Shown here: positions 1 through 7,998 of the stretch, one piece after another
Position numbering within the stretch: the stretch's first letter is position 1
How the letters are laid out: every line of letters begins with the position of its first letter
Source of the DNA: Lachnospiraceae bacterium
Lineage (GTDB): Bacteria; Bacillota; Clostridia; Lachnospirales; Lachnospiraceae
Direction: 5' to 3'
Assembly (NCBI GenBank): GCA_022791815.1
Contig: JAAVZU010000045.1
Location: 1-32,654, forward strand
Length of the DNA stretch: 32,654 nucleotides
Position numbers and translations under genes: made by a program
The notes under the pieces: generated by a model
Told to the model about the DNA's origin: nothing
The model's database searches: none
The model's input: only the letters and a program-made list of their open reading frames with translations

Positions 1-113
1 ATGGCGCTGTAGAGATGGCTGCGCATGAAGTTGGCCAAAGTGAACTTCGCGTCCGGCGTGCGGACGAACATGGGCCTGCCCTCATTCAGTCCTGTCACCG
101 GCTCCCCGGAGTG
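1..113 (-). pseudogene. Internal fragment of an FGGY-type carbohydrate kinase
   Basis: Read on the minus strand, one frame is open from about base 113 to the window edge. It encodes about 37 residues, including [16 protein letters not shown] and [15 protein letters not shown]. From memory this resembles the C-terminal half of xylulokinase-like FGGY kinases, where a GEP/EGRP segment precedes a helix of the form LANFMR..LYSA. The stretch is clearly GC-rich, unlike the AT-rich DNA that follows. It joins the chemoreceptor fragment abruptly and in a different frame near base 113. Only part of the gene lies in the window. It may be a rearrangement scar or an assembly join at a contig end. The family call is recognition only. 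Confidence 0.5.
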
Positions 114-579
114 CATACTTCATACTGCCCTTAAACTCATACTCTACTACTTCTGGTTCCGGAATTTTCCCTGTTTTTAAGTCGTCTGTAACACCTTTAA
201 CTACCTCATTTTCAACAGGTTTTCCAATTTTATCTGTTGTAGGATGAAAAAGCATCGTTCCATCTTTTGATACTACATAGGCATAACTACTATCAATTCC
301 CTGCACAGTTATTTTTTCTAGCATCTCAAACTTTGTTTCATTCATCTGTCCGTCTCCAAGAATACCTTTTCCTGCATAGACTGCTAAATCATACATATAA
401 TTCTTTGTTATATTCCTATAATTTCCCCTCATTCCATTTACAGATAGCATTGTGGAAATTGCTACTAAAATAACCATACATAAGAACACCATAAAAATAA
501 TTTTAGTCCGTATAGACTGAACCCATGACATTTCCTCTCCCTGTTTTTGCTTTGATTGTCTACTTTCGTTTGTTAACAT
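82..579 (-). pseudogene. Truncated methyl-accepting chemotaxis protein (N-terminal part)
   Basis: This is the N-terminal part of a chemoreceptor. It has a short polar start, a membrane segment at about residues 24-47 (from KIIFMVF), and an extracellular single-Cache-type region with SYAYVVSKDGTMLFHP, DKIGKPVENEVVKG and the usual [10 protein letters not shown]. Homology ends at KYA (about base 114). The last 11 codons run into unrelated GC-rich DNA and stop at a chance TGA, so the rest of the sensor, the second membrane helix, HAMP and signalling domain are missing. The first ATG has a GGGGG Shine-Dalgarno; an inner ATG at 531 also has one (GAGAGG). As it stands it could not signal. It implies that the source organism is, or was, chemotactic. 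Confidence 0.75.
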
Positions 580-978
580 AGCTTTGTCCCCCTTCTATTT
601 ATCAAAGGCATTATAAGATCTGAATTACGTTCACTTACTTCAATAGTTCACAGCTTTATATTGCCGACCACTATTAACACCTTTTATTCATTATATAACT
701 TTTATATTAATTATACAACATAAACAATTCATTAAAATTATTTTTGTAATTTTAGTCGTTTTTAATAATTTCTTTCTTTCCCTTATAAAATGCTTATTTT
801 TGGTATAAACTAAAAATATATTTTTAAATTTTAGTAAAAGTATTAGTTACTATGATAGATATAACAATTGATCTTTATGCAAACACAAGCCATTGTTACA
901 TTTATTAATAACATTACCAAATTAAATATCAATTATTTCAATCATCATAAGTAAACAAATATGAAAGGAAGATGTTTT
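580..978. other. AT-rich divergent intergenic region
   Basis: This stretch separates the chemoreceptor fragment (minus) from the YeiH-type gene (plus). It is very AT-rich and holds no convincing ORF. TATAAT-like strings occur on both strands, but I could not pair one with a good -35 element. A short inverted repeat (ACTAAAA/TTTTAGT, around 808-836) is present and could be an operator, though such repeats are common by chance in DNA this rich in A and T. Confidence 0.4.
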
Positions 979-2010
979 ATGAACTGGTTAAAAGAAAATA
1001 TGAAAGGATTTCTTTTATGTCTTGCCATCACCATACCCTCTTGTTTTTTAGGAAAAGCCTTTCCTATTATCGGTGGTGCTGTTTTTGCTATTCTTATCGG
1101 CATGATTATTGCTTTATTTTTAACTGATAAAGGCAGTTTAGAAGCAGGTATTAAGTTTACTTCAAAAAAAATATTACAATGGGCTGTTATTTTATTGGGA
1201 TTTGGATTGAATCTTGGAGTTATCGTTAAAACAGGAAAACAATCCCTTCCTATTATTTTATTTACTATCACTATTTCGCTGCTTATTGCTTATATTTTAC
1301 ACAAGACCATGCATATTCCATCTAAAATATCTACATTAGTTGGAGTTGGTTCTTCTATTTGTGGCGGTTCTGCTATTGCTGCTACTGCTCCAGTTATCGA
1401 AGCTGATGATGATGAAGTAGCTCAAGCAATCTCTGTTATATTTTTCTTTAATGTTTTAGCAGCTATTATATTTCCTACCTTTGGTAAACTGATTGGCTTT
1501 GATACCACTTCTGGTGATGCCTTTGGTATTTTCGCAGGAACAGCAGTAAATGATACCTCCTCTGTTACAGCAGCCGCCAGTACATGGGATAATATGTGGA
1601 ATCTAGGTTCTGCAACTCTTGATAAAGCCGTTACTGTAAAACTTACTAGAACACTTGCTATTATACCTATCACATTGGTACTAGCCTTTATCTGTACCAA
1701 AAAGGAAAAAAATCAATCTGGAAATACCGTAGATTTTAAAAAAATTTTTCCATTTTTTATCCTTTATTTTATATTGGCATCCATTATTACTACTATTTCT
1801 TTAAATTTAGGTGTTTCCCCATCCTTTTTTACACCAATAAAAGAATTGAGTAAATTCTTTATTGTACTTGCTATGGCTGCAATTGGACTAAATACCAATA
1901 TTGTAAAGTTAATAAAAACTGGCGGAAAACCAATTATTATGGGGGCTTGCTGCTGGATAGGCATTACAGCGGTCGGTCTGCTGGTACAATATTTAACTGG
2001 TTTATGGTAA
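979..2010 (+). CDS. YeiH/UPF0324 family putative sulfur-compound exporter
   Basis: A polytopic membrane protein of 343 residues in the UPF0324 (YeiH/YadS, Cons_hypoth698) family. Family members have about ten membrane helices; annotation pipelines call them putative sulfate exporters, but transport has not been firmly shown for most. Visible family marks are the glycine-rich LLGFGLNLG, the VGVGSSICGGSAIAATAP motif followed by an acidic EADDDEVAQAIS, the FGIFAGTAVNDTSSV segment, and AMAAIGLNTNI near the C-terminus. The start is placed at 979, not at the in-frame ATG at 961, because AAAGGAAG (964-971) stands 7 nt before 979 and nothing suitable precedes 961. It is a single gene ended by a hairpin at 2061. 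No LysR regulator of the usual yeiE type is adjacent. Confidence 0.85.
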   Translation: MNWLKENMKGFLLCLAITIPSCFLGKAFPIIGGAVFAILIGMIIALFLTDKGSLEAGIKFTSKKILQWAVILLGFGLNLGVIVKTGKQSLPIILFTITISLLIAYILHKTMHIPSKISTLVGVGSSICGGSAIAATAPVIEADDDEVAQAISVIFFFNVLAAIIFPTFGKLIGFDTTSGDAFGIFAGTAVNDTSSVTAAASTWDNMWNLGSATLDKAVTVKLTRTLAIIPITLVLAFICTKKEKNQSGNTVDFKKIFPFFILYFILASIITTISLNLGVSPSFFTPIKELSKFFIVLAMAAIGLNTNIVKLIKTGGKPIIMGACCWIGITAVGLLVQYLTGLW

Positions 2011-2060
2011 TTCTGTGTTGCCAAAAAGGGTATCTTCCCTGCTAATATCTTTTACGCAAA

Positions 2061-2090
2061 AAAAGTAGGGAAATCCCTACTTTTATTTTA
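2061..2090. terminator. Bidirectional intrinsic terminator
   Basis: A perfect 10-bp stem (AAAAGTAGGG/CCCTACTTTT) with a 4-nt loop, followed by T-rich sequence on the plus strand and preceded by an A run that gives a U tail on the minus strand. It lies between the convergent YeiH-type gene and FlxA-like gene and can serve both. Confidence 0.85.
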
Positions 2091-2153
2091 ATATATCAGT
2101 CTAAATAATATTATAAACTATATATTATAATTACTTTTATATTTTATAATCTT

Positions 2154-2912
2154 TTACAAACATATATCAACTGGCGTATATACCTTTTTTTCAATTTCCT
2201 CCTCTTGTTTTTCTTTTATTTGATCTACTAAATTTTCTTTTTTCTCTTCTGCTTTATTAACATTTTGTCCTTTTTCTGTTTCCTTAGTATCTTTTGTTTT
2301 TGCATTCTTTGCAGCTTCTTCTTTCTCTGTTGTTTCCTTCATGGTTGTATTTGCTTCTTGCAAACTTGACATAGATGCTTTCATGGCAGCTTGTGATTTA
2401 CTAGTTAAGTCTGCTATTTCTGCCTGCTTTTTTTCTGGATTGGCACGTTTTCCATCTAATTTAATTTCAGTTTGTAATTCTTTGGCTCTTCTTTCCAGAC
2501 CTTTACTAACACTACTTTGAACTTTTGCCTGCTTTACAGATGTATCTGCTGATATCATGGCTTCTATTCTAGTGTCAGAAATTCCATTTCCATTATTCTT
2601 TTCTGTTTTCTTATCAGATGGTTTTCCTCCAAGAGCCTCCTGCATCTTATTTGCTTTTTCTTGTTGCTGCTGTCTTCTCTGTTCCATTTGGTGTTGCCTT
2701 AACTCATTGTTTAAGTCCATAATCTGCTTTTGAATGTCCTGTTTCTTTTTCATTTTGTCTTCCATGGACAATTCTTCGTTTGCAGAAATCTCTTGCAATT
2801 CTTTCTGTGCCCTTGCTATCTGGTTCTGGATATCTTTGCTATAAGAATCCATATTTCCTGCATTGCCCATCCAATTTGTTCCGTTTACATTATTTACGCT
2901 ACTAATTGTCAT
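2154..2912 (-). CDS. FlxA-like coiled-coil protein
   Basis: A 252-residue protein rich in Gln, Glu, Lys and Ala. It has an N-terminal helix pair resembling FlxA-like proteins (IARAQKELQEISANEELSME followed by KKKQDIQKQIMDLNNELRQHQMEQRRQQQQ). The middle is a second helical region, and the C-terminal third is a low-complexity Lys/Glu tail ending in VYTPVDICL. There is no signal peptide or membrane helix. FlxA-like genes in clostridia are often under flagellar sigma control, but the molecular function is unknown. The start is well supported: AAGGAG sits 8 nt upstream. It lies 78 bp downstream of rpe on the same strand. A possible SigD-type promoter lies across the rpe stop codon (2991-3018), so it may be expressed separately from the housekeeping operon. 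Confidence 0.7.
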   Translation of the reverse strand: MTISSVNNVNGTNWMGNAGNMDSYSKDIQNQIARAQKELQEISANEELSMEDKMKKKQDIQKQIMDLNNELRQHQMEQRRQQQQEKANKMQEALGGKPSDKKTEKNNGNGISDTRIEAMISADTSVKQAKVQSSVSKGLERRAKELQTEIKLDGKRANPEKKQAEIADLTSKSQAAMKASMSSLQEANTTMKETTEKEEAAKNAKTKDTKETEKGQNVNKAEEKKENLVDQIKEKQEEEIEKKVYTPVDICL

Positions 2913-2990
2913 ATCCTAGTCTCCTTTCTACTTTTTCTTTATTAAAGATTCTTTGAAATTGCCCATATTCGTATCTATTACTTTCTATAA

Positions 2991-3018
2991 TTATCGGAGA
3001 TTTTCCATGATTTCTTTA
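2991..3018 (-). promoter_or_regulatory. Possible SigD (sigma-28-like) promoter for the FlxA-like gene
   Basis: On the minus strand TAAA (3018-3015) is followed after 16 nt by TCCGATAA (2998-2991). This is close to the flagellar sigma consensus TAAA-N15-GCCGATAA, with one base change in the -10 and one extra spacer base. It overlaps the end of rpe and would place a transcript start about 55-70 nt before the FlxA-like ribosome binding site. Confidence 0.35.
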
Positions 3019-3650
3019 AATCTTTCTACGTTAGATATCGAATCACCAGAAAATACTGCTGTTCCTGCTACTAGAATATCAGCCCCGGCTTCTAGTATCT
3101 CTTTTGCATTTAACAAGTTTACACCACCATCTACCTGAATATCTACATTCAGCCCCCTATTCAATATAATTTGTTTCAATTCTTGAATCTTTTTAAGAGA
3201 ATATGGTAAAAAAGACTGTCCACCAAATCCAGGATTCACACTCATGATTAATACCATATCTATCTTTTCTAAAATATACTCTAATATAGAAAGAGGTGTA
3301 GCAGGATTTAAGGCAACTCCTGCCTTAAGCCCCATTTCACGAATCGCTGTTACTGTACGGTCTAAATGTGTACAAGTTTCTGCATGTACGGTAATTAAAT
3401 CAGCTCCAGCCTCTTTAAAGTCCCGAAGATAACGGTCTGGTGATTCAATCATCAAATGTACATCAAAAACACATTTTGACTTATTACGAATGCTCTTTAT
3501 AATCGGCATCCCAAAAGATATACTTGGAACAAACATCCCATCCATAACATCTATGTGTATATAATCGGCTCCAGCTTGTTCGATTTTCTCTATCTCTGTT
3601 CCCAATTGCGAAAAATCTGCTGACAAAATTGATGGTGCTAATTTACTCAT
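2991..3650 (-). CDS. rpe: Ribulose-phosphate 3-epimerase
   Basis: A TIM-barrel enzyme of 219 residues, normal for the family. It interconverts ribulose 5-phosphate and xylulose 5-phosphate in the pentose phosphate pathway. Motifs are in order: LAPSILSADF at the N-terminus, HIDVMDGMFVPS with the metal-binding His and catalytic Asp, DVHLMIESPDRY, ITVHAETC, VLIMSVNPGFGGQSF for phosphate binding, and QVDGGVN with the second catalytic Asp. It follows rsgA by 63 bp on the same strand. The prkC-rsgA-rpe order is common in Firmicutes and supports a shared transcript. The start has an AGAGGAA site at normal distance. Confidence 0.97.
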   Translation of the reverse strand: MSKLAPSILSADFSQLGTEIEKIEQAGADYIHIDVMDGMFVPSISFGMPIIKSIRNKSKCVFDVHLMIESPDRYLRDFKEAGADLITVHAETCTHLDRTVTAIREMGLKAGVALNPATPLSILEYILEKIDMVLIMSVNPGFGGQSFLPYSLKKIQELKQIILNRGLNVDIQVDGGVNLLNAKEILEAGADILVAGTAVFSGDSISNVERFKEIMENLR

Positions 3651-3713
3651 ATTATTCCTCTTTTCTTGTACTTTCCTTTATAGTAGTAATGCCTTGTGTA
3701 TGAAACATAGTCA

Positions 3714-4589
3714 TTAATATCTTTTTTTATCTTTGATTTCCTCAAATAACAATTTATAATTCTCATATCGGGTAGTGCTGATATCCCCTCGCTCTACGGC
3801 ATCTTTTACCTTACAGTCTGGTTCCATAAGATGCATACAGCCTTGAAACCTACATTCGTTTCGATACTCTTCAAATTCTGGAAAATAATAAGATAATTCT
3901 TCTTTTTCCAAGTTATCCACATAAAGAGATGTGAATCCTGGCGTATCCATAATATAACTATCTTTTTCTAACTCAAATAATTCCGAATGCCTGGTAGTAT
4001 GTTTTCCCCGTTCAATCTTTCGGCTTATCTGTCCTGTTTCCATGTTAGCATCTGGTTTTAGATAATTAATCATAGAAGATTTCCCAACACCAGAAGGTCC
4101 AGCAAACACCGTAGTTTTTCCCCTAAGTATGTCTTTCACTTCACATAAGCCAAGTTCTTTGCTGACACTAGTAAATATCACCCGATATCCACATGATTCA
4201 TATATTTTTCTAAACCTATCCTTTTCTTCTTCTGTAACTAAATCACTCTTATTAAAGCATATTATAGTTTCTACATTATATAGCTCCATACTAATCAAAA
4301 AGCGATCCAATAAATTTAGATTGGGAGCAGGACTGGCAGCTGCAAAGATTACAACTGCCTGATCCACATTTGCCACAGTTGGACGAACCAACTGATTCTT
4401 TCTTGGAAAGATCTCTTGTATATTCCCTTTCTTATTCTCTTCGTCCTGAATAGAAATATCCACATTATCTCCTACCAACGGCTTCTTTTTTTGATTACGA
4501 AATGCCCCTTTTGCTTTACATTCATACAGGCCTTGCTCTGTCTCGATATAGTAAAACCCTGCAATTCCTTTTATTATTTTTCCCTGCAT
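3714..4589 (-). CDS. rsgA: Ribosome small-subunit-dependent GTPase RsgA
   Basis: A circularly permuted GTPase of 291 residues that acts in late maturation of the 30S subunit. It has an N-terminal OB-fold (about 1-65), then the permuted G motifs: NKSD (113-116) comes before the P-loop GPSGVGKS (164-171), and DTPG (215-218) follows. The C-terminal zinc site is visible as C246, C251, H253 and C259 in a CRFQGCMH...C pattern. Its ATG overlaps the prkC stop by one base (TAATG), indicating translational coupling. The juxtaposition with a PASTA kinase is conserved; in Bacillus the RsgA homologue is a PrkC substrate, so the kinase may regulate its neighbour here, which is inference. Confidence 0.97.
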   Translation of the reverse strand: MQGKIIKGIAGFYYIETEQGLYECKAKGAFRNQKKKPLVGDNVDISIQDEENKKGNIQEIFPRKNQLVRPTVANVDQAVVIFAAASPAPNLNLLDRFLISMELYNVETIICFNKSDLVTEEEKDRFRKIYESCGYRVIFTSVSKELGLCEVKDILRGKTTVFAGPSGVGKSSMINYLKPDANMETGQISRKIERGKHTTRHSELFELEKDSYIMDTPGFTSLYVDNLEKEELSYYFPEFEEYRNECRFQGCMHLMEPDCKVKDAVERGDISTTRYENYKLLFEEIKDKKRY

Positions 4590-6709
4590 TATTCTTCTAC
4601 CTGCTTAAATGTAATATTGTATGGACCTCCTGCAAATGCTCCATCTAGATACATATAAACTTGTCCAGTGGAATTGCTATATCCTTCAATATCCTTAATT
4701 ACTAATGGGAAATCACCTAATCCGTGGCTGCCTTCATAGATTGTTTTTGTCTTCCCATCCTGTTTCAAAGTCAACTTAATATTTCCTGTTTCATCTTCTG
4801 CTACGAATGGATTATCTGAAATAGTAATACTACCTATATAACGATATGTCTTCTGTTTTCCAAGACTTATTGTAACTGATACAACAGTACCCTTGTCCAC
4901 GGAAGCACCTACTGTAAAACTTTGGGAAATAACTTGATTCTTAGGTACAGTATCATCATATTCATATCCAACTGTATCAGATAATACCAATCCTTGATTT
5001 TCTAATTTCTTTCTAGCTTGTGCAAGTGTACAACCTCTTAAATCCGGTACTTGTACACTAGTATCTTCTTTTCCCTTACTTACATAAATGGTAACCTTAG
5101 TTCCTTTCTCCGCATTTTTTCCAGATGCAGGGCTGGTTCTGATAACTTTACCCTCTGCAACGCTGTCACTATATTCCGTTTCCTGTGTCACTAGATATCC
5201 TGCTCTTTGCAAAGTTGTAAGTGCATCATTTGCTGTATAACCTACTACATTAGGTATTGTAGGAACTACTTTTTTCCCTTTACTTACCACTAGGTTAATG
5301 GTCATTCCTTCTGTAATTTTTGTTCCTTCTTCTAAATCCTGACGAATAATATAGCCTGCGTCCAAACTTTCAGATTCTTCCTCTGTCACATTCACTTTAA
5401 GTCCAAGTCTCTCTAACTGTGATTGTACATCTGAAAGCCTCAAATTAGTTACATCTGGTACTTCGTTTTGCACTTCCATAGTAGGTTCTATAGTAGTTTC
5501 TGTTGTTGGATTAACGCTTACAACTGGAGTTTCTTCTGGTTTTGTCTTTCCTCCTCCAAAAATGCCACTTGCTTTTACTATAATAAAAATAATAATAAAA
5601 ACAATAACAATTGCTGCTATAACACCTCCAATACTCATAAGTTTTTCTAAAGTTGGATTTACATCTTCATCCTCGTCCTCATAATCCTCATCTTCATCTT
5701 CATAATCTTCATTCCTGCTAGTATACTGGTTTTCTCTTCTTGGCGATATAGATTTTTCAATATATTCTTCTCTCTCTGCACCTGCACTAGCTGCACTCTT
5801 AATTTTTTGCATATCTTCATCTGAAAAACTAATTGTAGGTGAGTCCTCTACTACACGTTTTGATAAAATTTGTATATATGCACCATCTGGATTTGACAAA
5901 GATTTCTTCAAATCTGCTATTAAGTCTGATGCTGTCAAATAACGGTATTCTGGTTTCTTCTGCATACATTTTTGTACAATTCTATCTAAACTAACTGGAA
6001 TTCCAGGTTCTAAATCTCTTAGAGGAATAGGATCATCTTGTAGATGGCAAAGTGCAACAGATACTGTATTATCTCCAATAAATGGAACACGTCCAGTAAG
6101 CATCTCATACATAGTTACCCCTAAAGAATATATATCGCTTTTTTCATCACTAAAACCTCCTCTTGCCTGCTCTGGTGATAAATAATGTACCGACCCCATA
6201 GCATTGGAGGTTATAGTATCAGAGGTTACTGCTTTTGCAATACCAAAATCCGTTACTTTTACCTTTCCTTCTTTGGATATAATAATATTTTGTGGTTTAA
6301 TATCTCTATGGACAATATGATTACTATGTGCTGCTTCCATGCCTTGTGCAATCTGCACAGCAATTCCCACAGCCTCCTTCACTTCTAACTTTCCTTTTCT
6401 TTCAATAAAACTTTTTAGTGTAATCCCCTCTACCAGTTCCATAACAATGTAGTACATTCCATTTTCTTCACCAACATCATATACATTCACTACATTAGGA
6501 TGTGATAGACCTGCTGCTGACTGTGCTTCTGCACGGAACTTTTCTACAAACTTCTTATCATCACTAAATTCTGCTTTTAATATTTTCATTGCAACAAAGC
6601 GATTCAATCTATGGCATTTCGCTTTGTATACATCTGCCATTCCACCGCTGCCTACTTTGTCGATAATCTCATAGCGATCACTTATAAAGACTCCAGGTCG
6701 AATTATCAT
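4589..6709 (-). CDS. prkC: PASTA-domain serine/threonine protein kinase PrkC
   Basis: A 706-residue membrane kinase that senses peptidoglycan or lipid II through its external PASTA repeats. The cytoplasmic kinase domain (about 13-270) has the glycine loop VGSGGMADVYKA, catalytic K42, HRDIKPQN (134-141) with catalytic D136, DFG (154-156), and an SPE in place of APE (178-180). A long linker follows with a very acidic Asp/Glu/Tyr stretch (334-350), then one membrane helix (about 359-380). Three PASTA repeats lie at about 415-478, 484-547 and 552-618. An extra domain of about 85 residues follows (620-706) with no PASTA signature. The partner phosphatase gene stp lies 65 bp upstream. A one-base overlap couples it to rsgA. 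Confidence 0.97.
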   Translation of the reverse strand: MIIRPGVFISDRYEIIDKVGSGGMADVYKAKCHRLNRFVAMKILKAEFSDDKKFVEKFRAEAQSAAGLSHPNVVNVYDVGEENGMYYIVMELVEGITLKSFIERKGKLEVKEAVGIAVQIAQGMEAAHSNHIVHRDIKPQNIIISKEGKVKVTDFGIAKAVTSDTITSNAMGSVHYLSPEQARGGFSDEKSDIYSLGVTMYEMLTGRVPFIGDNTVSVALCHLQDDPIPLRDLEPGIPVSLDRIVQKCMQKKPEYRYLTASDLIADLKKSLSNPDGAYIQILSKRVVEDSPTISFSDEDMQKIKSAASAGAEREEYIEKSISPRRENQYTSRNEDYEDEDEDYEDEDEDVNPTLEKLMSIGGVIAAIVIVFIIIFIIVKASGIFGGGKTKPEETPVVSVNPTTETTIEPTMEVQNEVPDVTNLRLSDVQSQLERLGLKVNVTEEESESLDAGYIIRQDLEEGTKITEGMTINLVVSKGKKVVPTIPNVVGYTANDALTTLQRAGYLVTQETEYSDSVAEGKVIRTSPASGKNAEKGTKVTIYVSKGKEDTSVQVPDLRGCTLAQARKKLENQGLVLSDTVGYEYDDTVPKNQVISQSFTVGASVDKGTVVSVTISLGKQKTYRYIGSITISDNPFVAEDETGNIKLTLKQDGKTKTIYEGSHGLGDFPLVIKDIEGYSNSTGQVYMYLDGAFAGGPYNITFKQVEE

Positions 6710-6774
6710 AGTTATCCTCCTTATATTCTATCCTTCGCATCATAACTTTTCTAATATGGACACTCTTTTCATTT

Positions 6775-7494
6775 TTATATTTGTACTAATATCAATCCAA
6801 TGTTATCTTTCCCTCCATTAGCATTTGCTGTCCGAACCAGTTCCTTTCCAGCAATTTCTATACTATTGCTATCCTTCAAAATTTCAAACATTTCCTCATC
6901 TTCAACCATATTGGACAAACCATCTGTACACATTGCTAATATATCACCTTCTTCTAATGATATCTCGAAAAAGTCAGCTTGTACCAAAGGTCCCATACCA
7001 ATAGCCCTGGTTATTACATTCTTCTTTTCATGTAATCTTGCATCTTTTCGATCGATTTCACCTTTTCTTACCATAGCTTCTACCCAGGAGTGATCTTCTG
7101 TAATTTGATGTATATACTCTCTTATCAAATATGCTCTAGAATCTCCCACATTAGCAATATACATCTCTGTTCCAAGAATTGTTGCTGCCACAAGAGTGGT
7201 TCCCATTCCCTGTAATGTTATATTACTTTCTGCCGCCTCATAAACTGCTGCATTTGCCTTTTGCAGAGCCTGCTCTAATATACTAATAGGGGACTTTAAA
7301 TTACTATGTTCAATAGCAGCTATCATATTCTCGACACAACACTTTGATGCATAATCCCCAGCATTATGCCCTCCCATACCATCTGCTACTAAAAAAAGAT
7401 TACTAAGCGAGCCAATGGGGCTATTACTACAGAATACATAATCCTGATTCATTTTTCTTACCATACCTATATCAGTTATGGAAAATGTCCTCAT
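6775..7494 (-). CDS. stp: PP2C-family serine/threonine phosphatase Stp (PrpC)
   Basis: A 239-residue manganese-dependent phosphatase that reverses phosphorylation by the PASTA kinase encoded just downstream. PP2C motifs are visible: an N-terminal RKMNQD (metal-ligand Asp at 18), VADGMGGHNAGD (36-47), QGMGTTLVAA, NVGDSRAYLI, LAMCTDGLSNM and the C-terminal GGKDNIGLILV with the last metal ligand. Length is normal. A strong GAGGAGGGAGAG site precedes the ATG. Its first 23 bases overlap the displaced old 3' end of rlmN (7472-7598), so the ancestral arrangement was probably an overlapping rlmN-stp pair. Now 487 bp and two terminator-like hairpins separate it from rlmN, so it may rely on a new promoter, which I could not identify. 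Confidence 0.96.
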   Translation of the reverse strand: MRTFSITDIGMVRKMNQDYVFCSNSPIGSLSNLFLVADGMGGHNAGDYASKCCVENMIAAIEHSNLKSPISILEQALQKANAAVYEAAESNITLQGMGTTLVAATILGTEMYIANVGDSRAYLIREYIHQITEDHSWVEAMVRKGEIDRKDARLHEKKNVITRAIGMGPLVQADFFEISLEEGDILAMCTDGLSNMVEDEEMFEILKDSNSIEIAGKELVRTANANGGKDNIGLILVQI

Positions 7495-7598
7495 GCTCTC
7501 CCTCCTCTATCTTATCCATGTAACGTTTTCTCAATTGTCCACAGGCAGCATCAATATCTCTGCCCATTTCTCTTCTAATTGTAATATTTATCCCAAAT
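7472..7598 (-). pseudogene. Displaced 3'-end remnant of rlmN
   Basis: Bases 7514-7598 match 7997-8081 inside intact rlmN at 81 of 85 positions, in the same orientation, 483 bp apart. Three of the four changes are silent; one gives Ile instead of Val. The copy encodes GINITIRREMGRDIDAACG and onward to RKRYMDKIEEG, then runs to a TGA at 7472-7474 inside stp. This tail, overlapping stp by 23 bases, looks like the original end of rlmN. It has no start codon or upstream coding part, so it is a remnant and not a gene. Confidence 0.85.
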
Positions 7599-7602
7599 GA
7601 TA

Positions 7603-7990
7603 ATTTAGTATTAATGTTTCAAGACTTATTTGTATAATACATCTTTCTATAAAAATTCTAAATCATACTACAACGTAACAATATATTATTATTTTCATGT
7701 ATCATTGCATATTTTATCATAATAAACAAAAAAGGACAAGTATAGTACTTATCCTTTTTATAGTTTATTCTTTCAATTTATATATTATACCTGTATATTC
7801 CTATAAAAGCACCTATAAGTTTAAACTTCTGATTTTTCTTTATTTTTTTCTTGCAGACTTCAGCACACATAAAACATATAACAGATATATTTTTCAAAAC
7901 CATAATGCACATAATTATTTTTATGTTATAGGTAATGCAAAGTATTTTCCAATGACATTAAAAATTCCTCTAAAACATCTATTAGATTTT
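7603..7990. other. AT-rich insert between the two rlmN 3' ends
   Basis: About 390 bp separates the two copies of the rlmN 3' end. It is very AT-rich and has no credible coding sequence; a 106-codon open frame on the plus strand has no ribosome binding site and low-complexity content. It contains the hairpins at 7729-7759 and 7964-7998. No integrase, transposase or clear terminal inverted repeat is visible. It may be the residue of an element that integrated into the 3' end of rlmN and restored that end. Confidence 0.5.
7729..7759. terminator. Terminator-like hairpin inside the rlmN-stp insert
   Basis: AAAAAGGACAAGTA and TACTTATCCTTTTT form a 14-bp stem with a single A-C mismatch and a 3-nt loop. 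The stem ends in A and T runs that give a U tail on either strand. On the minus strand it would stop transcripts running from rlmN toward stp. Confidence 0.7.
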
Positions 7991-7998
7991 AGAGGAAT
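7964..7998 (-). terminator. Hairpin overlapping the rlmN stop codon
   Basis: ATTCCTCTAAAA and TTTTAGAGGAAT form a perfect 12-bp stem with an 11-nt loop. One arm lies in the last rlmN codons. On the minus strand four U residues follow. It was created with the replacement 3' end, since the older copy at 7514 lacks it. Confidence 0.65.

Noticed and set aside
600-720. SigD-type promoter for the chemoreceptor fragment (TAAA then GTCGGCAA)
   Set aside because: The -10 differs from GCCGATAA at several positions and the spacing is off by one; too weak to list.
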